Assembly: GCA_964019155.1 (NCBI GenBank)
Contig: OZ025243.1
Coordinates: 40,528,679-40,592,678, forward strand
Source of the DNA: Osedax fenrisi
Lineage: Eukaryota; Annelida; Polychaeta; Sabellida; Siboglinidae
Direction: 5' to 3'
DNA: 64,000 bases
The notes below the pieces were generated by a model. The model was not told where the DNA came from, did no database searches, and was given only the letters and a program-made list of their open reading frames with translations. Numbering within the stretch: position 1 is the stretch's first letter; every line of letters starts with the position of its first letter. A program made the position numbers and the translations under genes. This document shows, one piece after another, positions 1-13,203 of this stretch.

Positions 1-336
1 ATCTATTTAATGTAATGTAATTTTAGATTAAAACTAAGTAGTACAATATAATATAATACATTACACTCTGCCTACGGACGTTATAAGCCATATAGGTTAC
101 TTGATCACTAACATATGTCTATTCGCATCATCACTACAGTGATATGTATTTTCTATTGTATTATTTATTTAAAAATTTAAAATGACTATTATTTTGATAT
201 ATTATTAAATACATGAACTATATTTGCCCTTTAACAATTTTATAAATTAAATTTATAATAAAAATGGAAATCACAATAATACACATTCCGTTTACGTTAA
301 CGTAATCAATTCCTTACCACGTGATCATCGCTACAG

Positions 337-558
337 CCGAGCACCGTGGAGCAGTCGTCGATACTGACCTACGACTCATCGCTTGACCGGCGAGTCACTA
401 ACGAGGACGTCGTGTCCATCAGAGCGGCTACCTGCACCATACACGCCAAGCCCAAAGGTCAAGTATACGAGTTCAAGGCTAACGAGTACGAAGCAGTGGA
501 CGCGTTAGTAGCACTCTCCGTATCTCACGGGTGCACAGCGGCACTGTATAGGGCATGA
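337..558 (+). CDS. Terminal exon of an unrecognised protein-coding gene
   Basis: An acceptor AG at 335-336 opens a GC-richer coding block in AT-rich surroundings. It reads in frame for 73 residues to a TGA at 556-558. The peptide starts PSTVEQSSIL, continues with TNEDVVSIRAATCTIHAKP and KGQVYEFKANEYEAVDAL, and ends ALVALSVSHGCTAALYRA. It has no coiled coil, membrane segment or motif that I recognise. A GTG within the block could be mistaken for a start, but the upstream codons remain open to the splice acceptor, so this is more likely the last exon of a gene entering from the left. The rest of that gene lies outside the window. AATAAA-like strings follow within a few hundred bases. I assign no function. 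Confidence 0.55.
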   Translation, partial: PSTVEQSSILTYDSSLDRRVTNEDVVSIRAATCTIHAKPKGQVYEFKANEYEAVDALVALSVSHGCTAALYRA

Positions 559-2295
559 TTGTCAGTGTTATCGATGAGCGTGGGCTGACATAAATACAGC
601 TGTAATCATGCACATGTAATTATATGTTACATTAAGTTTAAGTGCGAGGGCTATTTATAGTGCACATAGAGTGCTAGTGCGAGTGTTATGCTAATCCTTG
701 TTAGCCTGCAGCGGTACAGCCTCGCCTTAAGGATTTGAATGGAGGGAGGATAAATTACGAAAATAATTAATTAGATTTCAATTGTATATGAAACGCAATC
801 CAATAAAATATATCTACTGATTTATAATAAATAAATAGGATTATTATATAATTGATTATTGTGGGCAACTTAAATGTGTGGGAAAAAAATAATAGTGGGG
901 GGCAATTGCCCACAAAATACCTTTTAACAAGGCACTTGCTTGCAGGTAGGCTCGGTGGTAGTTTAGTGCATCCAGCGGTGATTAACTTTCTGTTAAAGCT
1001 TAATAACAAAACTGTTATATTACTGGCCGATAACATAAGAAAATGAAAAGATCAATCTCACGTGAAATGAGAACAGCGTGTTTATACTGATTACTTAAGA
1101 AAAGAAATAAACTTCTATAAAATAATAATAATAATTATAATTATTATATAGTAATAATGCTATCAGTTTAATATTGACTGTGTACCCCTAACAATACTGT
1201 ACAAGTTCTTGTTAAGGGATATTTTGTGTGCAATTGCACCTCAACTTTAGTTTTTGTTCTCGACTCTAAACATTTTTCCCACAATAAATCAGATTTTTTC
1301 ATAATCAATTATATCATAATATTATTTATTATTATAAATTAGTAGATGTATTGTATTAAATTGTTTTGTATATACGATTGAAAACTAAATAGTTATTTTT
1401 GGAATAAGCCCTCCACTTTCAAATGCTTACAAAAGTACTGCTGTGTATACATTATAGGTGTTACATCATGTAAGCAGCAGCGGATCATCTGTCATAAACA
1501 TTCTATGTGAATATAGTAAATATTAATGTAATAATAATGTTTGTGGAACTACGTTTATTTACTATTACGTTTAAAATCGGAACTAAATATATATTTGAGT
1601 ATTTTGTTTAAATAAATGTATTTATTTTAATGTATTGATATGTACCGTATACTTACAATAGATTATATAATCTTATATTATATTGATCATATATGTTCCC
1701 ATTTCATTAAATAAATGCAAATATCTAAAATCATTAAAAATATGTTATTAATATATATATCATTCTTATGACCGATTACATTATTACTAATTGTAAGCAT
1801 ATTTCATAACTTAGATAACATTCTTAACTTAAAACTTATGTATATTGATATAACTTAAATATAATAAATTTATATTTATATCTAACATACGCACACTTTA
1901 TTAGTTTTTAAATAACTTTTTATAATCACTTATATCATACATGTTCGTATAAGATCACATATATGATATATGAGTCAAATAATATGACATCTTGTTTTTT
2001 ATTATTTAATATTTAATACTTTCTTAAATTTATATCAGTAGAATAGGTTAATAAGTTATAATAAAAGTTATCATCGTTTAGAAGATGTAAGAAGTTTAAA
2101 AAATATATATTATAATATTTTATCTTTTAATTATAATATAATCGATTAAACATTTATTTAAACAAATATATAGTCGATATATAGATAGAGTCAAATACAC
2201 ACAAAATGACATGTAACAATGATTTAATAATAAGAAATAAATTAAAATTTCATAATTATTCATAATTATAATGATATCTATAATATCGCACACAG
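559..2295. other. AT-rich intergenic stretch before the first supported TTC6 exon
   Basis: Apart from the inverted repeat listed at 849-1310, this stretch is AT-rich with no coding block I can support. The promoter and first exon(s) of the following TTC6-like gene should lie here or in the intron after 2453, but no convincing start codon context was found. Confidence 0.5.
849..1310. repeat. Imperfect inverted repeat, MITE-like
   Basis: The left arm (about 849-945) and right arm (about 1200-1310, reverse complement) share ATAATTGATTAT, then GTGGGAAAAA, then a GGCAATTGCCCACAAAATACC-like block followed by TTAACAAGG. The arms face each other across about 250 bp of AT-rich sequence. No protein is encoded. 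The structure fits a decayed non-autonomous element, but clean ends and a target duplication were not found. Confidence 0.5.
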
Positions 2296-3890
2296 AACAT
2301 AAGAAATATTCACTTAACAGCTCTCAGAATGCTCTACAGCGTCAAAACGTTCATCATTTCTGTCTAGGCGAAGTAGACTTGTGCTCTGAGTTGCAGGGAG
2401 TGTGGAGGAATCATTTGATACTGAGGAAAACTAGGCCACATAGCAGTTCATTGGTAGGTATTAGACATAGGGAATACCAGTGTCTCGTGCGGCGCAATGA
2501 TAATATATATTAATGTAAATAATTATTTAAAATTGTATAATTTAGACTACGAAATCACCAAACCAATCTAAATTACTCAGCGGAAATCAATTGCTGGATA
2601 ACTTCATAGGACTAGATATTATAGAATTATATACAATATCATTATACTAATTACGAGAGTTAACCCAGATAGATATTGAAGTTCTTATCAACTTATCGAG
2701 ATATATACCTATCAGTAAACATACATATATATATATATGGGCATAGTTTATATAGAGGAAGATATAACTCATTTAATATATTAATTTTATTATCAGTTAT
2801 GTAATAGGTATCACATATTTATTATTTTGGTATATGATTAAAATCAATGTATTCCTCACTTATTTCTATCTAATATAATAATTATATATTATTTATATAT
2901 ATATATTGTTATTGTTGTTTTATTTTGGTGGAGTCCTTTCATCGCAATCAGGAACTTAGATGAAGTTTTAACCTATAACCATATGGCTCTAATGTCCCTT
3001 CTAAGTCTTTTACATATATAGCTTTTATATATATATACTATATAGAATATTAATTTATTTAATAATATTTAAGAATAGATTAAAATAAATTTGGATTGTA
3101 AATTATAATCTAGAGATATTTTATATATGATTATATACAATTATTAAATATTGTTAATTAATTATTAAAATTTAAGTTTCTATTCTATGATATGCAAAAT
3201 AGTAATATTATATTAGGCTGTGGTGCTTAAAATAAAATGTTTGCATTATTAATTTATTTGATATCTAATTACCATAGATATATAGTTGTAACATTCAAAT
3301 CAATACTAATTATACGCAAACTTGTATCCTACAGTTAAATAGGATACAATTCTACATAGAATTAGTTATAAAATACATTGATGTCACACCTATTTCAGCA
3401 ACTCTGCATAAGTATTGTAATAAATATAAGAAATCTTTTGATTTATAAAGCAATATTATAATAATAACGTGTATATATATATGTGTGCATGTAAATATTA
3501 TATCTAAAAACAGATTATAAAAATTCATAATAGAAAATATATAATATATAATGAATTTTAATAATTAATATTATATACAATATATATTATCAAATATATA
3601 TAGATATTAATCTTATTAAATTCAACTGTTATATTCTAAATTAAGTAACAGGTATCTAATAACAACAAGGAAGCAGATATATGATATACGATGAATATAT
3701 ATATTATTTTTTATTTAATATAAAATAATTAGAGGTATATTTGTTAATTATCCTGTAATTTTATTTAACATATCTTAAAATTTAAAGTGTTGTATATACA
3801 TTATTTATACAATTGTAAATAACCTATACACCATCATACGAATAATTAATTATGTTGTAATATATATATATAATATATTGTATATTTATA

Positions 3891-3931
<41 letters not shown>

Positions 3932-4598
3932 TTATTTATATATATATAATATATTGTAACAATTATATATATATATATCCACTAATAATATATTGATATA
4001 TATTGACTTTAAATCTAAATATGTATTATCGACGAGTGTGTAGTATTCACATTCATCGCCAGAGTGAGGTATCGAGGCCACGTACCGCTTCAGTGAACAC
4101 GACCTTGTCACGCGACACCGACCGCAGACAAGAGAGAGCCGCCGCCGTCATCATGGAACAGGCCGAAAGTGACTTCCAACAGGTGATCAGCGAGAAGTCG
4201 GAATACAAAACGATGGATAGGGAACTCGCGATGCTGAGTGAAGCCGCTACCAATATTGTTTGTAGCGTACGCCCAACACTAAATATACTATGTAGTACGC
4301 TATAATATATGTATATAGATATACTAAATATACGGTGTTTATACTATAATATACACATTACTCTATATTCTGTATATTATGATTAATTGATAGTTTTCAT
4401 TTTAATATTTATAACTTAGTTATCAATAAATTCAATCAACGTACATAACTAAATTATTTGATTGGAAAATAGTTTTATTTCTTTAAATTAATTTAAACTA
4501 ATTTCATATTAACATAACTAAAAAATGATAATTTTTCTATAAAAATAATATATTTTAACTATATAAATTAATTTAGATAACTAGATATCTATTATTCT

Positions 4599-4637
<39 letters not shown>

Positions 4638-7600
4638 AGCATATACCGCAACATTTTATATTTTACGTCTAAATATAAATATAAATCATAAGGGGACTAA
4701 AATAATTTTTACAATATTACAGTTTTACATGTTTAATAAATATAAATTAATAAATTCTCTTTACAAAAGTTTCAATACTTTTTAATTTAATTAAATATAA
4801 TGTTAGTTAATTATAGTTAATTTAATTAATTATAATTTTTATAATCAAATATTATGTGTTATTAAACATTTTAAATTTTATTTGATAAAATAAAATTATA
4901 TAATTTGCACCAACATATACAAGGTCATAATAATAATTTAATTATCATATAAATAAATACTGATAGTATTTTTTCACACATTATAAATATAATTTATATA
5001 TTTATTATTAGAATTTTATAATTAAATTATATATATATGCAATTAAATAGCATATCAATAAATGCGCGATGAATTGATGCTAATGTATTCATAAGATGAC
5101 GGATATAATCGGAGAAAAGGCCACTATGCAAACCAACCGTTACGATATTTACTGGTGCCCAGCCCCCCCCAAGTGGAATATTTCCACAGAAATAGTTCGG
5201 CAAACTCTGTTCCCTCAATATATCGGAGGTAACTTTAGCTATCTTTAACTATCTATGTACTGAGTTATACTAAATAGAAATAGATTAGATATAGATATAT
5301 TGATACATATATCTATACATATATATATATATATAGATTAATTATTTATATAAATCAGTAATATTTATTTCATACTAGATATTATTAATAGATACGTAGA
5401 TTTTTATAGATTTATATTCAGTTCATATCATGCAGATGACATAGTAGATGATTTATCAATTGAGTTTTTTCCTTTTCAGCAGATTGTCATAAGATTTAGA
5501 TCTTGAGATCTTAATGAATAGCTCTCTTTCTTATAAATTTACGTAATCAATATTCTTATTGAGAGTTCTCTATAAAAATCTGCAATCCACACATAATCCA
5601 TCTCTTCTCTAGAACACATATATATATATATATATATATAAGTATATTATAATATACTGGTCTATGTACACCTATATTGTCAGGAGATATCGAATCAATA
5701 AAGATTATCGATTTCACTGATCCTCCTATAGAAATTTTCTATAAAATAATTTCATTAATTCATTCATATATGCGATATCGTAATGATCACACATGTTACA
5801 TGCTTACTGACGGGTGCTAACACTAACAGGTATAGAAGACGGCAATTCTTCGTGCGACGAGGATGAAGCTGAATTTGAGAAAAGAGAATCCGCGAAACTA
5901 GAAAGTGAGAATAAGCATAAACTCCAAACCGAACAGTTTGTCAGCGTGATTATTCTAGTTGAAGTATCACAAATGGATGTACATCAATATATTAATTATA
6001 AATTATTATGATATTATGAAATTCTATTGTATATTCGAGACTCGACACGTATGTGTGATTACTATGAATCTAACATACACCTTTACCACGTTAGTCTATT
6101 GAGATGTAAAAGTAAATCTATGGAGAAGTTAAATTTCTCGGAGAGGACGGATACATTTATAGAGAAAGCGAAAGAAACTTCAAAAAAGAAAAAGTAAGTT
6201 TATAAAATATATATATATATATATGTATATTAAAGTACATCCGTAATAGAAAGAGTTTATATTACTCTTTTATTACGCCACAACTTTACCCTATCAACAC
6301 TGCCCCCCACCTTCCCCCCATATGTGAACATCCTATTACCCTATCATCCCCTCACTCTCATGTATGAACACCTATCGCCCCGCCCCGCCCCCCATGCGTT
6401 TTAACCCTATCGCCCAACACCCCCTTACAGACGCAGTGGTTCTGCCCCAGCAGCTGTGAAGCGTGTCCTCGACAACTGCGACTTCCTGATGATAGAACAA
6501 GACTTCATCGGGGTACTGGATGAACTCGACGATCAGAGACAACAACTACGGCGTCAAGAAGAAGAGGACGACCTCGACTCTGATGAGGACGCGCTACGGG
6601 AGAACACCGATATATTGATGATCTCTCTCGGAACCGTCACCGCTACAGGTTTACAGAGGAGGAGGAGGAGGAGGAGGAGGAGGAGGAGGAGGAGGAGGAG
6701 GAGGAGGAGGAGGAGGAGGAGGAGGAGGGGGAGGAGGAGGAGGAGGAATGATTCGAACGTAAATCTAACACGTTTAATGATGTTAGATAGATAGATAGAT
6801 AGATAGAGTTTATTGTTTAAAACAAACAAAATGACATAACAAAATAATACCAAAAAGAACAAATAACGAATATGAACTAATATATATAATGATTTAAAAA
6901 TGACATGTTAACCGATGGTACGACTTTCAACCTCATGTGTTAACACGTTTCATATTAATGTGTTCAGAGATGATGAACTGTTCGGTCTTTCCATTAATTT
7001 TACGAATAATATAATCATATAATCTATAATATTATATTGTAAATAATTTATATTATCTGTATTTATAATTTTCGTATCATTTTACCTAACACGAATACAA
7101 TCTGGAATATGATTTTAATATTATAAATATGGTTAATATTTGTATTATTTTCTGAATAATTACATATATAGCTTATCAATACATATATAACACTTGTACC
7201 TATTGTAGATCTAGACGTTAGAGGTTTTCTCATGATAAAAGACTGTATACCGCCACTAAACTATATAACTCAGTTAACTTACATGATACACACCATTAGG
7301 GGCGGACGGGGGGGGGGGGGTATATCCCCCCCACTTTAAAATCTAGGAGGACCTCCTGTGTATTGGTCCCCTCACTTTTACCACAAAATTTATTTTGATC
7401 TGTTGGTCCCCCTACATACACACAATCGTTCCAGCACCCCTACACACCACAATCAGTTAACTTAGGTTAACTCTCTCCCTCCCTCGTGTTTCTCCAACAG
7501 GACATCTATCTCGTGCCAAGTCTGTATCGTCCACCTATTCCTACGCCAAGTCGCGGTTACTACCCCTCACCAAGAGCAACACCGCTATGTCCAGTAACCC

Positions 7601-9728
7601 CCCCAAACTGAAGCTCTCCGACACTCAGAAAAGCTACTCTCAACCTAATTCTACTGAAAACGGTTCGCATATAAACCTTTATACAACCTTAATGTATAAT
7701 ATTAAGTGTGTAATATTAAGCGTGTCAATATTATAAAAAATAGTGTTTATTATTTATATTGTATTGATCAGTGATTTTATCAATATATTTATTAAACTAT
7801 TATTATTTACTTTTTTATCTATATTTTTATTACCAATTATATTAATATATATTTATAAAATAACTATACACTAATATTATATGTACCTATACAACATTAT
7901 ATCAGGTTATAATATAGTTATAATATGATAGATATTGATATACATTAATATATACATATATACCTATGTACACAGATAATAGGACTGATGCAGAGAAAGC
8001 ACTGGAGGCTGGTAAGAATTATGTGATGAACAGGAGAAAGAGCAAAACGTTAGTATGGTGGGTATGGGTGTGGTTGTGTGTGTAGGTGTATGTGTGTATG
8101 TTTGGGTGTGAGAATATGTGGGTGTTTGTGTGTGTACATGTGTGGGTGTGTTAGTGTGGGTCTGGGTCATCGATATAAAGAAAGTGGATAAGCAATTGAC
8201 GCACGCAATGCATGTAAAAGATAGACATGTGAATGACACTTTTATCGATAAATTAACAAAATGGTATCAGTGATTTTGATTGGATATTAGTCATATTATA
8301 TATGTCAAATATTAAAACAGTAGGCTTTTCGTCGAAATAGATTAAAGTGACTTCTATCTATATCAATGGATTTAAATTATAAATATCAATAAAATCAATA
8401 AAATAGTATTATATCTTCAATTTAAATACACAAAATTTCGAGGAATGTTGATATTATGTATTTTAAATATATAAATTTATTTTTAGTATAGATAGTATAT
8501 TAAAATTGGTAGTGATTATCAATATATATATGATAAATACATATTATTATAAATAAAAAGTAGTGGGCCAGATAGTGGGTTTCGACTGCAGCGCTCGTAG
8601 CGGAAAGTGCCATACACTACATTCAATTGCTTATCCACTTTCTTTATATCGATGGTCTGGGTGTAAGTATATGTGGGTGTTGGTGTGTGTGTTGGTGTAT
8701 GTGAGGGTGTGGGTGTGTGTGTATAGTTATGGGTGTGTACATGTGGGTGTGGGTATGTGTGAGGGTATGATGTAGTAATCATTATGTATATATAAATTAT
8801 AATAATAACATAACAGTTTATTGATTAAAGTGAATGATAGACATTTATAGGTGTAATATTAATAAAAGTATTAATTATAATAATAATGATAATAATAATT
8901 ATAATGATAATGATAACGCTAATGGTATTATCAATAAAAATAATATCATTGAATCATGATTTATTCACAGTACACATTAGTATATACCAACTACCCCCAT
9001 GTCCCCTATTCCCCCGTTAAGAACTAAAAGAGGGCGTCGTCGTCGAAGAGACCCCACCCGCCGCATGGACAACTTTCTGGCGGAGTGCGCTCGACCGTTA
9101 CGCCGCTGTCAATCAAACAATCAGCTGACCAGTCTGGCCGCGATGTCTCAACCAATAGCGAACACTCCCCGACGTAGGCCCCTCCTACGACAGGGCAGTC
9201 TGCCCAATCTGCTAGATTTCACCGAGTTCCATCACCTGTTCAACAGGGCAGATCTCAGGTAGCCCTCTCGTTATTGCAGACTATTACAGCGCGCCGATAA
9301 TGTATGGGGAATTATTATATATGGTATTCAGGAATTATTATTTTTGAAAAAAAAATTTTTAATAATTATGTTAGAAATAAAATAATCTGATATTTATCTA
9401 TCATTTTAGCTATAAAGTATACTCAAATTCGTCATATAAGTTTATAAAAAGAATACTTTATTGGAAGTACCAATTGAATATATAATTTAAATTACCAGTA
9501 ATAATTACAAAATAATCGGTTAAATAAATGCTGCATAACATTGTGATTTATTTATCAATCTTGAAAATTTAAATACATTTATAAACATCAAATAGTCTTT
9601 ATTTGTTTATAATTTAGTTTATACTATAGTTCTAGGACTATAGCGGTAACTATAATACAAGTAGTGTCCAATTAAATGCAAGCATTTTAGATCACAAGAA
9701 ATTAAATATATAAAAATGTATTATAATG

Positions 9729-9820
<92 letters not shown>

Positions 9821-11348
9821 CAAATAATATACACTTTCAAATAATATTACTTTATATATATAAATATATTATTTTTCAAATATATTTTATTTATTTTACA
9901 AGTACATATATATATATAATATAATTTTCTAAATGGTAATTAAAAATGTTATTGAATTAAACATAAAATGCTATTTGCACAAAATAATGTTTGTCATGTA
10001 TTAATATCACAAAATTCAATATCTCAGTAAATAATGGAAATAATGAATTACAATTTTCAATATAAGTAGAAAATATAATAAAGTGATTTTTTTTGTTTAT
10101 TCATAAATTATTAATTTTAAGTTTTTCTTTGATTAATAATGATAAATTAAACATATTTTTATAAACATATATTATAAATATTTTAATGAATGGATATGTG
10201 ACATAAATAATGATATATAATTAAACTATAGAAAAAAAAATTAAGCGATTACCTTTTATTAAATTTGTGTAATTGAATTTACAAATTTTGTTTGGCATAA
10301 ATGCTTGTCTATTTACTTACACACTAAGGACGTCCATTCCTTAATAAGAACGCCATCATTGTATTAATATATAATTTTAATAATGAACTCGGATACTTGG
10401 GCAACTTTTCACATATTATTTGATAATATATGGTGAGTTTCAGTATAGTTTATATTTAATGTGGGTTTGGTTTGAATTTAGATGTGTGTTGAATTTGAGC
10501 GTAGTACCATATTTGAAAATGTACAGATTATCCTGTAACAAATAATTTTTATTTATTTAAATAATGTGTTATCATTAACAAATATTTCAACTTTATACTT
10601 ATAATTCATACAATAATTATATATTCGTTTAAATAAATAATAAATCAATCAACTCATTCGTTTGGATATTCTTACGTCATAGCTAAATGTTAATGCGACA
10701 ACTAATCCCCGCCAGTCCTCTAGAGGTTAGGGAATGGGTGCGTCGGCTGTGGAACCAGTGGTTCGAGGAGCGTTACCCCCCCACCCCACCGGAGAGTGAT
10801 TGGGGCGACATGGATGACATACCAGTCGCGCCGGACAACGAGATTGTGGAGATTGTGCAGGACGTTAAGAAATTCACGTACGTTCTCTTATCTACGTTCT
10901 CTTATCTATATCTATATATCGTTATCTTATCTATATATTCTCTTATCTATATGTTCCTTTTTCGCCATTATTATATACTGTTTAATTATATAACTATTTT
11001 ATATTTACGTTGTTTTAAAAAATTAATCAATCAATCAATCTTTATGTTTAAGAACTCTTTCTCTTTAAAGACTACCTCCTTTCTCATGGTATACATGCTT
11101 TCTATTGTATTCGTTTTCGTCACTTTGTAAATTAATTTATAATAGTTATCACTATTATTGTATATTTACTTTATTATTATCTTATACACTATACGTATTA
11201 TATAATTAGTGTTTAAATAACATTATCTATCTCTCTATCTCTCTATCTCTCTATCTCTCTATGTCTCTATGTCTTCTCTTTATACACCCGAGTAAGTTTT
11301 CTAACTCAATTATTATAATTAATTATTATATAATAGTTATACCTGCTT

Positions 11349-11384
<36 letters not shown>

Positions 11385-11823
11385 TATCTACTAAAGCTTA
11401 TGGTATCTAGTCTATATAGAAATAAAGTACATATTTAATAATTTGTATAATAATATAGAATTATTTTAATATGTAAAATAATTAGTTAATTCTAACACTT
11501 TTAAAATAATATAATGTTTACGATATAATTTATATGTGATCTTGATAGGAATGATAAGAAAACTTACACTAATAATATCAGAGTTAAACCGCTAATATTT
11601 GATGATAATGAAGCAAACAATATACAGGTTAAATTATCATATTATATTGAAATATATTTCATTTCGTGTAATTTTGTCTCATGTCTAATGTCTAATGTCT
11701 ACTCTCTACATATACTATCAATATAAACAGTTATTAAACTTAGAAGTTGAAAGATTAAGTGAACAATTATTAAAAAAACAAAATGCTTTTGATCTCTGCA
11801 GACGAGGAGGTATTTACAGAAAG
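2296..11823 (+). CDS. TTC6: TTC6-like gene, N-terminal (pre-TPR) exons
   Basis: Twelve short exons encode a low-complexity, charged region. Visible parts include HKKYSLNSSQNALQRQNVHH (2296-2453), an EQAESDFQQVISEKSEYK helix (4063-4257), IVRQTLFPQYIGG (5190-5228 into 5830), an acidic DEDEAEFEKRES run, VKRVLDNCDFLMIEQDF and EEEDDLDSDED (6431-6648), the basic Ser-rich HLSRAKSVSSTYSYAKSR (7501-7662), RGRRRRRDPTRR (8981-9258), REWVRRLWNQWFEERYP (10716-10877), and a short coiled coil LEVERLSEQLLKK (11731-11823) leading into the first TPR. Phases match at 2453/4063, 6193/6431, 6648/7501, 7662/7976, 9258/10716, 10877/11549, 11627/11731 and 11823/12926. The 7976 exon may end at 8048 or 8052; only 8052 is in phase with 8981. 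That 11823/12926 joins a TPR helix in phase argues these exons belong to the TPR gene and are not a separate gene. Confidence 0.65.
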
Positions 11824-13163
11824 GTTTTTATTGTTATTGTATCATTAAGAACAAAGTTAATTAAATTTAAACAATAAATTAAAGTAATCATAAAATATAT
11901 TTTGTTATTTTTTATAATTTATCATAATACCTAATATTTTTCCAAGGGAAAATATTACTGTTACGCGAAATCAGGTGTTTCGATTATATGAATAACACCA
12001 CCTACCTGGGTTGTTGTTTCGGACTAATATGCTGTTTATAATGTTAATTCGTATAAAAATATGCATTTTTAAATGAAAAAAAACGTGTTTAAATTATTAT
12101 TTATATGATGAAAACTAAGCGTTCATTACTAATATATAACGAAGCGATAGGATATGTTTGTTGTAAATACTACAAATATTTATGAAGTGAATAAAAGCTA
12201 AATTAGATTGCACGTAATTTAATAGAATAATTAAAACATTGTATAAAATCTCGGCAAACCTAAACCTATTTCAGTGATTTATATACTACTGCTAGCAGCG
12301 ATAGGGTTAAATATTAATTACTTTGCGTAGATGGGAACAAAATTACTTTACGTAACAAAATCTTTGATAATATTATATATATATTTAATATTTATAAATG
12401 TTATACAATTTAACAAGAATATTTATATATTATTCGATATTTTTAATTGAATATAATTTTTGAAAATTTTTTGACTTTTACATACTTTTTATGTAAAATC
12501 TATATAATTCAACTTTATCAATATTAAGCTTAATTCAGAATATGTATACCTCTATGGGAGATATAGATATATAGCTATAACTACTAGAATAAAAACATTT
12601 ACTATGTAAAGTTACTGAAACTGAACTGAAAAGTGATATATCAATTCAGTATATTACTGAATAATATATAGTTGTAGTAGAAGTACACAATAATGAATAT
12701 AACATTATAGATTATGAGATAATCTAGTGATCTCCTTTAGGAAGTAATTGTATTAGCTTTCTGGCATCGTTAAACTATTTTCAATTCAATGAAATATATA
12801 GATACTATAGATACTATAGTAACACGTACACACCAACACCATTAACTACACGGATAGATCACTCGCTTCACTAGCACTCCACTGCCGTCACTAGTAAGTA
12901 CACACGCACCCGCCGCTATCACTAGTTGGGTGAGATACAGAAAGCGATGAACGACCTCGACGAATGCATCAAACTAGAGCCTCGTATGGCCGACGCCTAC
13001 TGGCATCGTCACCTGATACGAGTGCTTCAAGGTGACTCAAGGTCGGCGCTGGATAACCTCTCTGCGATGCTGCGGCTCAACAAGAAGAATGCACACGTCT
13101 ACAGATCTAGGTCAGAGTACAACTGCTGCTGCTGTGATATACACACACTTAGTGTATACTTTA

Positions 13164-13203
<40 letters not shown>

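Noticed and set aside
6554..6862. Minus-strand Leu-rich ORF and plus-strand poly-Arg ORF
   Set aside because: Both are translations of the (GGA)n microsatellite inside an intron.
2296..11823. A separate gene upstream of the TPR gene
   Set aside because: The last exon (11731-11823) ends RRGGIYRK in phase 0 and joins LGEIQKAMNDL to make an intact TPR, so the exons belong to one gene; only the most 5' exons stay in doubt.
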